This document shows positions 1 to 8,521 of a stretch of DNA of 64,000 bases, piece after piece. The position numbers and the translations under genes are program-made. The stretch is from Carnobacterium_A sp047553015. Lineage in GTDB: Bacteria > Bacillota > Bacilli > Lactobacillales > Carnobacteriaceae. Positions within the stretch are counted from its first letter, which is position 1. Each line of letters opens with the position of its first letter. The stretch covers positions 682,001 through 746,000 of the forward strand of contig NZ_CP180212.1 of the NCBI RefSeq assembly GCF_047553015.1, in the 5' to 3' direction. Below the pieces are notes generated by a model. That model had not been told where the DNA came from and ran no database searches. It saw only the letters and a program-made list of their open reading frames with translations.

Positions 1-873
1 AGAAATCAAAATACGATTGAAGAAATAAATACAGAATATGTTGAAAAAAATCACATCCATGTTGTAAGGCGTTTATCTGGTGGTGGAGCAGTTTATCATG
101 ATTTTGGAAATCTGTCTTTTTGTTTCATTAAAAAAGATGATGGAAATTCCTTTAGAGACTTTGGAAAATTTACAGAACCTGTTATTGATTCTTTACACAA
201 AATGGGAGTTGAGGGTGCTGCTTTAATTGGACGAAATGATTTAGTGATTGATGGACAAAAATTTTCCGGAAATGCGATGTATTCGAAAAATGGTCGAATG
301 ACAGCTCATGGCACGTTGATGTTTGATAGTGACATCGAAGCAGTTGTAGGAGCATTAAAAGTAAGAAAAGATAAAATTGAGTCAAAAGGAATCAAATCAA
401 TTAGAAGTCGTGTAACAAATATTCGTCCCTATCTTTCTGAAGAATATCAATATATGACAACTAAAGAATTCCGAAATAAATTATTAGTAACAATCTTTGA
501 TGTTGATTCAAAAGAAGCAATTAAAGAATATAAATTAACAGAGCAAGATTGGGGTGAGATTGAAAAAATCACCGAAGAATATTTTGGAAATTGGGATTGG
601 AATTATGGTAAGTCACCTAAATTCGAATTAATCCGTCGTCATCGTTTCCCTATCGGATCAGTCGAATTTCAATTAAATGTAGAAAATGGAAGAATAAAAA
701 ATGTACGAATTTATGGAGATTTTTTCGGATTAGGTGAAATTTCAGATGTAGAAGAAAAATTAGTTGGTTTAAAGTATGAACACGAAGCGATAGAGAAGCT
801 CTTTGATGAGATTGATATTCATAAATATTTTGGTAAGGTAACAAAAAAAGAATTAGTAGATTTAATTTATTAA
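1..873 (+). CDS. lplA: Lipoate-protein ligase A, 5' truncated by window edge
   Basis: The reading frame is open from base 1, so the true start lies upstream; about 290 codons are present. The family activates lipoate with ATP and attaches it to a lysine of E2/GcvH lipoyl domains in the cytoplasm. The signature RRLSGGGAVYHD is at bases 67-102, and the catalytic-lysine motif DGQKFSG follows, with its Lys at 259-261. The C-terminal third resembles the usual accessory domain (GNWDWNYGKSP, then a beta-rich tail). A bidirectional hairpin terminator follows directly. Family assignment is firm; which E2 protein it modifies cannot be seen here. Confidence 0.93.
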   Translation, partial: RNQNTIEEINTEYVEKNHIHVVRRLSGGGAVYHDFGNLSFCFIKKDDGNSFRDFGKFTEPVIDSLHKMGVEGAALIGRNDLVIDGQKFSGNAMYSKNGRMTAHGTLMFDSDIEAVVGALKVRKDKIESKGIKSIRSRVTNIRPYLSEEYQYMTTKEFRNKLLVTIFDVDSKEAIKEYKLTEQDWGEIEKITEEYFGNWDWNYGKSPKFELIRRHRFPIGSVEFQLNVENGRIKNVRIYGDFFGLGEISDVEEKLVGLKYEHEAIEKLFDEIDIHKYFGKVTKKELVDLIY

Positions 874-887
874 AATGACTTATAAAT

Positions 888-940
888 TAAAAATAGGTGG
901 ATGAATAAACGACTAGAGTCTCTATCTCCACCTATTTTAA
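888..940. terminator. Bidirectional rho-independent terminator (lplA / DUF3899)
   Basis: A 14-bp inverted repeat (TTAAAATAGGTGGA paired with its complement) surrounds a 25-base loop. T-runs occur on both strands, and it lies between convergent genes. Confidence 0.8.
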
Positions 941-951
941 AGGAACTGATC

Positions 952-1314
952 TTAAGTAAGGTAATAAAAAACTAATGATAGCAGACTAATTAGCATTAAT
1001 AAGATTCCAACTTTTAAAGGGTATTTGTATCCTTGTCCGACGGATTTAGATAGTGGAATAATATCGGTTTGTTCTGATATATCCTCTCGGCGTATTTTTG
1101 TAGTAACTTTCTTCATGCTGTAGTGAAAAAAGTCAAAAGCACCTGAATAAAATACAGCCCATAAGAGACTAATGATTAGGAAGAAGCTTGCAGCTGCGAA
1201 AGTATTATTTGTTGTCTGTAGAAAGCTAATTTTTTGATAGCTAATTAACTCTAAAATAAAACACATAATTAAAATTATGCTAGTTATTTTAATGGGAGTG
1301 ATTTTTTTCTTCAT
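952..1314 (-). CDS. DUF3899 family small membrane protein
   Basis: A 120-aa protein with three predicted membrane segments (about residues 8-28, 40-60 and 100-119). The motif YSGAFDFFHYSMKKV after the second segment is typical of DUF3899 proteins. Its function is unknown. The start is supported by a strong AGGAGG site seven bases before the ATG on the reverse strand. It is divergent from the opp operon, with a 245-base gap between them. From memory, members of this family often sit beside oligopeptide transport genes in Lactobacillales, but nothing here ties it mechanistically to Opp. Confidence 0.75.
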   Translation of the reverse strand: MKKKITPIKITSIILIMCFILELISYQKISFLQTTNNTFAAASFFLIISLLWAVFYSGAFDFFHYSMKKVTTKIRREDISEQTDIIPLSKSVGQGYKYPLKVGILLMLISLLSLVFYYLT

Positions 1315-1483
1315 TTTAAAACCTCCTCGTATTGGATGATAAGTTTTAATTTACAGTATATTGAAATAAAATACAATAATAAAATCTAGTTAAAAACTTG
1401 ATGATAAATTGGCTAGAAAACCTGTAATTCCGCCATTGTTTTCTAATTTAAAGTTTTTTGGAAATAAAAATTTAAAAAAACTT

Positions 1484-1512
1484 TTGCATTTATCCCTGTA
1501 ACAAGCTATTCT
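1484..1512 (+). promoter_or_regulatory. Putative promoter of oppBCDF
   Basis: TTGCAT, 17-base spacer, TATTCT, about 60 bases before the oppB start. The match to the sigma-A consensus is moderate and the region is AT-rich. The other bases between 1315 and 1571 show no gene. Confidence 0.45.
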
Positions 1513-1571
1513 ATATAGTATATTCTCTTTTCGAATAAAATATAAATAAATCACTGGAGGTGCTCAAATCG

Positions 1572-2519
1572 ATGAAAAGTTATGCTAAATATCTTGGGAA
1601 ACGTATCTTGTATATGTTTTTGACATTATTCTTAATTGCATCGATCACGTTTTTCTTAATGAAGCTTTTACCTGGAACACCATATAGTAACCAGGACAAG
1701 CTTTCGGAAGAACAAATTTTTATAATGAATGAAAAATATGGATTAAATGAACCGCTTCCGGTTCAATATGTAGTCTATATGTCACGCTTGTTGGGAGGAG
1801 ATTTAGGGACATCTTTCCAGTTTAATAATACTCCTGTAACGGAATTATTATCGACCAGAGTAGGCCCCTCACTGCAGCTCGGAATTCAAGCTGTTGTCTT
1901 AGGCACAACCTTGGGAATTGTTCTAGGCGTTATAGCGGCTATGAATCAGAATACATGGATAGATACAACAGCGACTTTCACGGCCATTCTTGGTCGATCT
2001 ATACCTAACTTTGTTATCGCCGTATTATTACAATTAATTTTTGGAGTTTATCTAAAATGGTTCCCTATTGCTCTTTGGAATAATGGATTTAGTTCATCCG
2101 TTTTACCAACACTGGCCTTAGCTATTGCACCACTCGCCGACTCTGCACGTTTTATCCGTACTGAAATGGTAGAAGTACTTAGCAGTGATTATGTTGAATT
2201 AGCACGTGCTAAAGGATTAAGTCGTTTGACAGTAGCGTTTAAACACGGAGTACGTAATGCGTTAATTCCTTTGGTTACGATATTGGGACCGATGGCGGTT
2301 GCATTAATGACTGGATCATTAGTAGTAGAAAATATATTTGCAATACCAGGAATTGGTGAACAATTTGTAAAATCAATTTTGACTAATGATTACCCAACTA
2401 TTATGGGTGTGACAATATTATACTCAGCAATGTTAGTAGGGATTATTTTAGTTGTTGATGTCTTATACGGGATTATTGATCCTCGTATTCGTGTAACAAA
2501 TGAAGGAGGAGACGAATAA
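1572..2519 (+). CDS. oppB: Oligopeptide ABC transporter permease OppB
   Basis: A 315-aa inner-membrane permease, one of the two channel subunits of a peptide importer. Six hydrophobic segments are visible. The cytoplasmic EAA-type loop (SSDYVELARAKGLSRLTV, about residues 192-209) couples to the ATPases. I chose the ATG at 1572 over the in-frame GTG at 1560 because GGAGGTG ends nine bases before it, and the protein then begins MKSYAKYLGKRIL as in the family. It opens the oppBCDF operon and its stop directly abuts the oppC ATG. No substrate-binding-protein gene is adjacent. Confidence 0.92.
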   Translation: MKSYAKYLGKRILYMFLTLFLIASITFFLMKLLPGTPYSNQDKLSEEQIFIMNEKYGLNEPLPVQYVVYMSRLLGGDLGTSFQFNNTPVTELLSTRVGPSLQLGIQAVVLGTTLGIVLGVIAAMNQNTWIDTTATFTAILGRSIPNFVIAVLLQLIFGVYLKWFPIALWNNGFSSSVLPTLALAIAPLADSARFIRTEMVEVLSSDYVELARAKGLSRLTVAFKHGVRNALIPLVTILGPMAVALMTGSLVVENIFAIPGIGEQFVKSILTNDYPTIMGVTILYSAMLVGIILVVDVLYGIIDPRIRVTNEGGDE

Positions 2520-3563
2520 ATGAACAACTCAAAACAAACGGTTGACGAAACAATAAAACTGTCTCCTGACATGTTCAATCCTGCTGATAGCTCTGATAAA
2601 GTTGATAATGAGAGAATATCTGCACCTTCACTTAGCTTTTTAGAAGACTCGTGGAGAAGGTTAAAGAAGAATAAAGCTGCTGTAATTAGCTTGTTTATCT
2701 TAATCATCTTTATTATGCTAAGTGTTTTTGCACCAATTGTTTCGCCTCATGATCCTGATTTCCAAATCGTTTCACATGCGAACTTACCACCAAAAATACC
2801 AGGTCTAACTATTAATGGCTTAAATGGAACACAAGCCCTTGGAGATACACGTGTTGATAAGTACGAGCAACAAGGTGTACCTGAAGGTGTAAGTTACTAT
2901 TTAGGAACTGACGGGTTAGGAAGAGATTTATTATCTCGTATTTTACATGGTACACGTGTTTCGCTACTTATTGCATTTGTAGCAGCGTTTTTTGATTTAA
3001 CGATTGGTGTTATCTACGGTTTAGTCTCTGGCTGGTCCGGTGGTAAAGTAGATAATGGGATGCAACGTGTTTTAGAAATTTTATCTGGAGTACCAAACTT
3101 AGTAGTTGTTATACTTATGTTGTTAGTTTTAGATCCAGGTATTAAGTCAATTATCATCGCGTTAGCTATTACGGGCTGGATTTCTATGGCGCGTGTCATT
3201 AGAGCTCAAACGTTAAAGTTAAAAAATCAAGAATATGTTTTAGCTGCAAAAACATTGGGCGAATCACCCATTAAAATTGCATTCAAGCATTTAATTCCAA
3301 ATCTATCAGGAATCATCATCATTCAAACAATGTTTTCAATTCCAGCTGCAATTTTCTTTGAAGCTTTCTTAAGTTTCATCGGTATAGGAATTCCAGCTCC
3401 TACAGCATCATTAGGAACATTGATTAATGATGGATACAAAACTTTCCGCTTCTTACCTCACTTAATGTGGTATCCGGCAGCAGTTATCTGTATCTTAATG
3501 ATTTCATTTAACTTGTTAGCTGATGGTTTACGAGATGCATTTGATCCAAAAATGAAAGATTAG
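2520..3563 (+). CDS. oppC: Oligopeptide ABC transporter permease OppC
   Basis: A 347-aa second permease subunit. It has a cytoplasmic N-terminal stretch of about 55 residues, a first membrane helix near residues 58-80 ending in the family motif FAPIVSPHDP, a large external loop, then five more helices. The EAA loop reads QEYVLAAKTLGESPIKIAF. The ATG follows the oppB stop with no gap, and its SD (GGAGGAGA) lies inside the end of oppB, so translation is probably coupled. The C-terminal LLADGLRDAFDPKMKD is characteristic of OppC/DppC proteins. Confidence 0.92.
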   Translation: MNNSKQTVDETIKLSPDMFNPADSSDKVDNERISAPSLSFLEDSWRRLKKNKAAVISLFILIIFIMLSVFAPIVSPHDPDFQIVSHANLPPKIPGLTINGLNGTQALGDTRVDKYEQQGVPEGVSYYLGTDGLGRDLLSRILHGTRVSLLIAFVAAFFDLTIGVIYGLVSGWSGGKVDNGMQRVLEILSGVPNLVVVILMLLVLDPGIKSIIIALAITGWISMARVIRAQTLKLKNQEYVLAAKTLGESPIKIAFKHLIPNLSGIIIIQTMFSIPAAIFFEAFLSFIGIGIPAPTASLGTLINDGYKTFRFLPHLMWYPAAVICILMISFNLLADGLRDAFDPKMKD

Positions 3564-3577
3564 CGAGGTGAAACCGA

Positions 3578-4672
3578 ATGAATAATGTATTAGAAGTTAA
3601 AAATTTAAATATCACATTCGACACCTACGCTGGTAAAGTAAAAGCTATCCGTGGTGTCAGTTTCAATCTAAAAAAAGGTGAAACTTTGGCAATTGTAGGG
3701 GAGTCAGGTTCTGGAAAATCAGTAACGACTCGTAGCATCATGCGCTTACTTTCTCAAAATGCAAATGTCGAAGAGGGCACAATCCTATACAATGGTGAAG
3801 ATTTAATTAAAAAGACTGAAAAAGAAATGCAAAAAATTCGTGGAAAAGATATCGCAATGATTTTCCAAGATCCAATGACGTCACTTAATCCAACAATGAC
3901 AATTGGAAAACAAATATCTGAACCAATCCGTTTACATCAAAAATTGAATAAAGAAGAAGCTACTAACAGAGCTCTTGAATTATTAAATTTAGTAGGATTG
4001 CCGCAAGCTGAAAAACGAATGAAGCAATATCCACATCAATTTTCAGGTGGGCAACGACAAAGAATCGTTATAGCAATAGCTTTAGCTTGCAATCCAGAAA
4101 TATTGATTGCAGATGAGCCAACAACGGCATTAGATGTAACGATTCAAGCTCAAATTCTTGACTTGATGAAGGAATTACAAAAGAAAATATCGACTTCAAT
4201 TATTTTTATTACACATGATTTAGGAGTAGTAGCCAACGTAGCTGATCGTGTAGCTGTAATGTATGCAGGGAAAATTGTTGAAGTAGGGACTGTAGATGAA
4301 ATATTTTATAATCCTCAACACCCTTATACATGGGGGCTAATCAGTTCTATGCCAACTCTTGAAATGGAGAAAACTTTATATGCCATTCCAGGAACACCTC
4401 CAGACTTATTAGATCCACCGGTTGGAGATGCGTTTGCACCTAGAAATGAATTTGCAATGAAAATCGACACAGAACTCGAACCTCCTTTCTTTGAAGTTTC
4501 TGATACACACTCTGCAGCTACATGGTTATTGCATCCTGATGCTCCAGCAGTTAATCCACCTGCTGAAATTAGAGCAAGACAAGCTCTTTATAAAGAGAAG
4601 TTTGCTAATTACTACAGCAAAAATGAAACCTCCGTTTTTAGTTCTGAAGACGAAGTAAAAGGAGGCTTATAA
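3578..4672 (+). CDS. oppD: Oligopeptide ABC transporter ATP-binding protein OppD
   Basis: A 364-aa cytoplasmic ATPase energising peptide uptake. The Walker A motif GESGSGKS is at residues 41-48, the Q-loop is IFQDPMTSLNP, the ABC signature FSGGQRQRI, and Walker B IADEPTTALD. The C-terminal oligopeptide-transport extension begins around HPYTWGLISSMPTL and is longer than in OppF, as usual for OppD. This copy lacks the cysteine-rich C-terminal region seen in many OppD proteins; the tail is instead acidic and polar. It lies 14 bases after oppC, and oppF follows one base after its stop. Confidence 0.92.
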   Translation: MNNVLEVKNLNITFDTYAGKVKAIRGVSFNLKKGETLAIVGESGSGKSVTTRSIMRLLSQNANVEEGTILYNGEDLIKKTEKEMQKIRGKDIAMIFQDPMTSLNPTMTIGKQISEPIRLHQKLNKEEATNRALELLNLVGLPQAEKRMKQYPHQFSGGQRQRIVIAIALACNPEILIADEPTTALDVTIQAQILDLMKELQKKISTSIIFITHDLGVVANVADRVAVMYAGKIVEVGTVDEIFYNPQHPYTWGLISSMPTLEMEKTLYAIPGTPPDLLDPPVGDAFAPRNEFAMKIDTELEPPFFEVSDTHSAATWLLHPDAPAVNPPAEIRARQALYKEKFANYYSKNETSVFSSEDEVKGGL

Positions 4673-4673
4673 A

Positions 4674-5615
4674 ATGGAGCAAAGAGAAAAAATATTAGAA
4701 GTTAAAAATTTAAAGCAGTATTTTAATGAAGGTACTAAAAATGAAGTACGTGCGGTGGATGATATCACATTTGATATTTTCAAAGGTGAGACGTTCGGTT
4801 TAGTTGGAGAGTCTGGTTCTGGTAAATCTACAACAGGACGTTCAATTATTAGACTTTATAATCCTACAGCTGGAGAAATTGACTTTGAAGGCACAAAAGT
4901 CCATAGTATTGAAGGCAAAAAAGATATGCTGAAATTTAGAAGAGATATGCAAATGATCTTTCAAGATCCATATGCATCTCTAAATCCTAAAATGAAGATT
5001 CGTGATATTATTGCTGAAGGAATAGATATTCATGGCTTAGCTTCATCAAAAGAAGACCGTAATCAACAAGTAGACGATTTACTTAAAACGGTTGGATTGA
5101 ATCCAGATCACGCATCACGTTATCCACATGAATTTTCAGGTGGCCAACGTCAGCGTATTGGGATTGCAAGAGCACTAGCTGTAAAACCTAAATTTATTAT
5201 TGCAGATGAACCTATTTCTGCGCTAGATGTTTCCATTCAAGCACAGGTAGTAAATTTATTAATGGAATTACAAAAAACAAAAGATTTAACCTTCTTATTT
5301 ATTGCACATGATTTGTCTATGGTTAAATACATCAGTGATCGTATAGGGGTAATGAACAACGGTAAATTACTTGAGTTGGCAGCAGCCGATGATGTTTACA
5401 ATAGACCATTACATCCATATACTGAAAGTTTATTATCCGCTGTTCCCTTACCTGATCCAGAGTATGAGCGTAATCGTATTCGTACACCATATATTCGCAG
5501 AGAAGAAACAAATGAACCAGAGTCACTAAGAGAAATAACTCCTGGACATTTTGTCTATTGTCGCGAGTCAGATATTCCTGCTTTAAAAGAAAAGAAAGCA
5601 AACTATATAAAATAA
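4674..5615 (+). CDS. oppF: Oligopeptide ABC transporter ATP-binding protein OppF
   Basis: A 313-aa second ATPase of the peptide importer, forming a heterodimer with OppD. It has Walker A GESGSGKS (residues 45-52), signature FSGGQRQRIGIARA, Walker B IADEPISALD, and the OppF-type C-terminus (HPYTESLLSAVPLPDP) ending in a short segment with the family's FVYC motif. The start is set by GGAGG within the end of oppD. It is the last gene of the operon and is followed by a strong terminator. No oppA gene lies downstream. Confidence 0.92.
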   Translation: MEQREKILEVKNLKQYFNEGTKNEVRAVDDITFDIFKGETFGLVGESGSGKSTTGRSIIRLYNPTAGEIDFEGTKVHSIEGKKDMLKFRRDMQMIFQDPYASLNPKMKIRDIIAEGIDIHGLASSKEDRNQQVDDLLKTVGLNPDHASRYPHEFSGGQRQRIGIARALAVKPKFIIADEPISALDVSIQAQVVNLLMELQKTKDLTFLFIAHDLSMVKYISDRIGVMNNGKLLELAAADDVYNRPLHPYTESLLSAVPLPDPEYERNRIRTPYIRREETNEPESLREITPGHFVYCRESDIPALKEKKANYIK

Positions 5616-5624
5616 AAAATTTAT

Positions 5625-5676
5625 AAAAAGTACATGCTATTTGAGGACAAAAATCTCACGTTGGCATGTACTTTTT
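5625..5676 (+). terminator. Terminator of oppBCDF
   Basis: A 13-bp perfect inverted repeat (AAAAAGTACATGC and its complement) with a 26-base loop, ending in TTTTT. Confidence 0.8.
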
Positions 5677-5780
5677 AATTCTTATTCCTATTTTTACTAT
5701 TTGAAATAACACTAAATAAAAAATATCAAGTTTAAAGACCTGTTTATTTTGTAAAAGTGACAAAAAATTGACAAAAACTA

Positions 5781-5809
5781 TAGCATTTCTTTTTAATATG
5801 ATATATAAT
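5781..5809 (+). promoter_or_regulatory. Putative spx promoter
   Basis: TAGCAT, 17-base spacer, perfect TATAAT. A second candidate -35 (TTGACA at 5768-5773) lies upstream without a well-placed -10 of its own. Two overlapping promoters are possible. Confidence 0.5.
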
Positions 5810-5897
5810 AGACTATGTAAGGAAGTAAAATAAGGCTAATTATTATCTTTATGAACGCTTACTAAATTAATTCGACTAGAAAAGGGGAGAATAACAT

Positions 5898-6296
5898 ATG
5901 GTAACAATTTACACATCACCTAGTTGTACTTCATGTCGTAAAGCACGAGCTTGGCTAGAAGAAAACAACATTACTTACAAAGAACGAAATATTTTTTCAG
6001 AACCACTAGATATTCCTGAAATTAAATCTATTTTAAGAATGACAGAAGATGGAACAGAAGAAATTATTTCTACAAGATCTAAAGCTTTCCAAGAACTAAA
6101 CATCGATTTAGAAGAATTGCCACTTCAAGACTTATTTGTTCTTATTCAAAATAATCCAGGATTATTGCGTCGTCCGATTATGGTAGATGAGAAGAGATTA
6201 CAAGTTGGGTATAACGAAGACGAAATTCGTCGTTTCTTACCAAGAGAAGTACGTGCAATTGAGTTATTAAGAGCTCAAAGAATCGTTGGTTATTAA
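5898..6296 (+). CDS. spx: Spx, redox-sensing RNA polymerase-binding regulator
   Basis: A 132-aa ArsC-fold protein that binds the C-terminal domain of RNA polymerase alpha and reprograms transcription under thiol stress. The redox switch C10-T-S-C13 is intact. Gly52, needed for alpha-CTD contact in B. subtilis Spx, is present, as is Arg92 near the switch. Length is typical. Its turnover by ClpXP depends on SpxH/YjbH, whose gene lies at 10440. A strong SD (AGGGGAG) precedes the ATG, and the gene stands alone between a promoter and a terminator. Spx proteins have paralogues, so this could be an SpxA1- or SpxA2-type copy. Confidence 0.93.
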   Translation: MVTIYTSPSCTSCRKARAWLEENNITYKERNIFSEPLDIPEIKSILRMTEDGTEEIISTRSKAFQELNIDLEELPLQDLFVLIQNNPGLLRRPIMVDEKRLQVGYNEDEIRRFLPREVRAIELLRAQRIVGY

Positions 6297-6307
6297 AATT
6301 TAATTTT

Positions 6308-6354
6308 AAAAGAGTTTGTCACTTAAATTAATTTTTGTGACAGACTCTTTTTTT
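6308..6354 (+). terminator. Terminator of spx
   Basis: A long inverted repeat (AAAAGAGTTTGTCAC with GTGACAGACTCTTTT, one mismatch), 14-base loop and a T7 run. Confidence 0.85.
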
Positions 6355-6499
6355 GTAATCCTGTTTTTCACTAGTTTAAAAGGCTTACTTGTTAGTACAT
6401 TTGTCTTTACATTTTATATATTTGCTTTAAGATAGTTAGTATGAATATTCTTTGCTATAGTTGATTTTAGTAAGGAATTAAGAAGTGAGGTGTAGAACT

Positions 6500-7165
6500 A
6501 TGGAAATGGAGCATATTAATGAGAACACAATTCGTGTGCTTATTGAAAGTACGGATCTAGAAGAAAGAGGAATAACTTTTTTAGATCTTTTGGGAAATCA
6601 TAAACAAATTGAAGATTTCTTTTATAGTATTTTAGAAGAAGTAGATGTAGATGAAAAGTTCCATGAATCTGATGCTATCACATTTCAAGTTTTGCCAAGT
6701 GGAAGTGGGCTAGAACTATTTATTAGTAAAGGCGGTCCTTTAAGTGAAGATATTGATTTCTCTTCAACTTCTGGAAATTTTGAAGCAAATGAATTCTCTA
6801 AACTTATCAAAAAACAGTTAGTAGATGATGACGAAAAAAAAGAAGAAGAGAATTATCTAAAGAATTCAAGTAAGTCAACTCAAGAAGTTGTGTTGAGATT
6901 GAACGAGTTTGAAGATATGGTTTCTTTATCTAAACAACTTTATTTAGAAAATGCTACATCTAAACTTTTTTGGTATAAAAATAGTTATTTTATCCATATG
7001 ATATTTTTCACAGAAGAAATAACAGAACGAAGTGTAGAAGATCAAATCACTGTAGCATTAGAATTTGCTCAAAGAACTCCTATTACCCAAGGTATTTTAA
7101 CGGAATATGGCAGACTAATAATGGAAACCAATGCACTAGAGTTGACTCGCTTTTATTTTAAATAA
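6500..7165 (+). CDS. mecA: MecA adaptor protein for ClpC/ClpP
   Basis: A 221-aa adaptor that delivers substrates to the ClpCP protease. The N-terminal substrate-recognition domain begins MEMEHINENTIRV, the family signature. An acidic linker (VDDDEKKEEE, about residues 113-122) leads to the C-terminal Clp-binding domain. I prefer the ATG at 6500 to the in-frame GTG at 6485 because GTGAGGTG acts as its ribosome-binding site and homologues begin MEME. Its neighbours spx, coiA and pepF keep the B. subtilis yjb order. No ComK gene is visible, so its substrates here are unknown. Confidence 0.92.
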   Translation: MEMEHINENTIRVLIESTDLEERGITFLDLLGNHKQIEDFFYSILEEVDVDEKFHESDAITFQVLPSGSGLELFISKGGPLSEDIDFSSTSGNFEANEFSKLIKKQLVDDDEKKEEENYLKNSSKSTQEVVLRLNEFEDMVSLSKQLYLENATSKLFWYKNSYFIHMIFFTEEITERSVEDQITVALEFAQRTPITQGILTEYGRLIMETNALELTRFYFK

Positions 7166-7178
7166 ACAGTTTAAAAAA

Positions 7179-7220
7179 TAAGGATAAGAAATTACTATTT
7201 TCTAATCCTTGTTTTTTATT
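7179..7220 (+). terminator. Terminator of mecA
   Basis: AAGGAT and AGAAA pair with TTTCT and ATCCTT around one A-A mismatch, followed by a T6 run. Confidence 0.7.
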
Positions 7221-7292
7221 TTTTACTTTTTTATTAAATAAAGAAACACTTTGCGGATAGTAAATAAAACCGTATGAATGGAAGTGTTTCTA

Positions 7293-8474
7293 ATGTTGGT
7301 AGCTTTAGATGAAAAAAATGAACTGATTTATGCTCATTCATTAAAAGAAGTTGCAGAGGAAAAGAGTCATTATTACTGTCCTAATTGTAAAGAAAGTGTG
7401 TTTTTAAAAAAAGGGAGTTTGAAAATAGCCCATTTTTCACATTTTAATCAAACAAATTGTTCTTCATTTTCAGAAGGTGAAACAAGAGAACATCTTGAGG
7501 GGAAGCAGTTATTGTACGAATGGTTTACAAAACAAGGTCTTATTTGCCAATTAGAAGCTTACCTACCTGACTTAAACCAACGTCCGGACATACTTGTTTG
7601 GATAAACAAAACTGATGCAGTGGCCATCGAATTTCAGTGTAGCTCATTGCCGATGAAAAGAATGATAGAAAGGACAGTTGGGTATAAAAGTAAAGGGTAC
7701 GATGTTTTTTGGATAGTTGGAAGTCAATTTAAGTTGGATGGCAAAATTACAGCTTTTCAACGACTTTTTATTTATAGTAATGATAAAATTAAATCAAGTT
7801 TATTTTTCTTAAATGTGGCCAAGAAGACCCTTTATTCTTATTCAAATATTCAACAACAAAATGCAACACAAAGAATAGTCTATGATAAGTGTTTAGTAAA
7901 GTTAGACAAATTTACACTAGTTGATGTGCCCGTTCTAATAAAGAAACTTTCTGCTAAAAGAAGAGAGAAAGAAAGTGAGACTGCAGCTAAATCTAATGAA
8001 TTAATACAGAGTCATCATTATCTTAACCAAGGAAGGATGTACCAAACGCCAGAATTAATATCATTCCAAAAATATATTTATTGTAGAGGCGACTCTTTGA
8101 TTTCATTGCCGAAAGAAGTTTATTTGAAAGTAACGGATCAGGTAATGATTAAAACACTCCCCCATTTTTGGAAATATATTTTACTTAAATGGCTTTCAAA
8201 AAAGACTATTGATTCAGTAATCACTTTAAAACAACTGGATGAACAAATAAACGAAATGATAGATAATAAGGAAATAATTTTTTATGAAATGCCATTAATT
8301 TCATTAGAAGAACAGAAAAAGCCACTCTATTCCTATGTTCGTTTATTAGTAAAAGTAGCTATCTTAGAGGAAAAAAATTCCGAACAATGGATTTTGAAAA
8401 GAAAAGCGTATTATTATAAAAATGAACAAGAAAAAATAACGAGTTTTTCAAAAGAACTCTCTTTATGGAAGTAA
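7293..8474 (+). CDS. coiA: Competence protein CoiA-like nuclease-fold protein
   Basis: A 393-aa protein of the CoiA family, which supports recombination of incoming DNA in streptococcal competence. The N-terminus has a zinc-finger-like pair YYCPNC and then the region KIAHFSHF. The nuclease-like core follows: EHLEGKQLLYEW, RPDILVW, and AIEFQCSSL with the E-x-Q of a PD-(D/E)XK-type fold. The ATG at 7293 is preferred to that at 7278: GGAAGTG precedes it, and homologues start ML-A. It comes after a terminator and shortly before pepF. Whether this organism is naturally transformable cannot be judged here. Confidence 0.85.
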   Translation: MLVALDEKNELIYAHSLKEVAEEKSHYYCPNCKESVFLKKGSLKIAHFSHFNQTNCSSFSEGETREHLEGKQLLYEWFTKQGLICQLEAYLPDLNQRPDILVWINKTDAVAIEFQCSSLPMKRMIERTVGYKSKGYDVFWIVGSQFKLDGKITAFQRLFIYSNDKIKSSLFFLNVAKKTLYSYSNIQQQNATQRIVYDKCLVKLDKFTLVDVPVLIKKLSAKRREKESETAAKSNELIQSHHYLNQGRMYQTPELISFQKYIYCRGDSLISLPKEVYLKVTDQVMIKTLPHFWKYILLKWLSKKTIDSVITLKQLDEQINEMIDNKEIIFYEMPLISLEEQKKPLYSYVRLLVKVAILEEKNSEQWILKRKAYYYKNEQEKITSFSKELSLWK

Positions 8475-8521
8475 ATTGTATGGTAAAATTGAAAGTGTTT
8501 AAAACAAAGGAGGACAATAAA

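Noticed and set aside
1530..1537. TTCGAATA as a competence box before oppB (also at 11967-11974 before relQ)
   Set aside because: The same octamer appears before unrelated genes and is expected by chance in AT-rich DNA.
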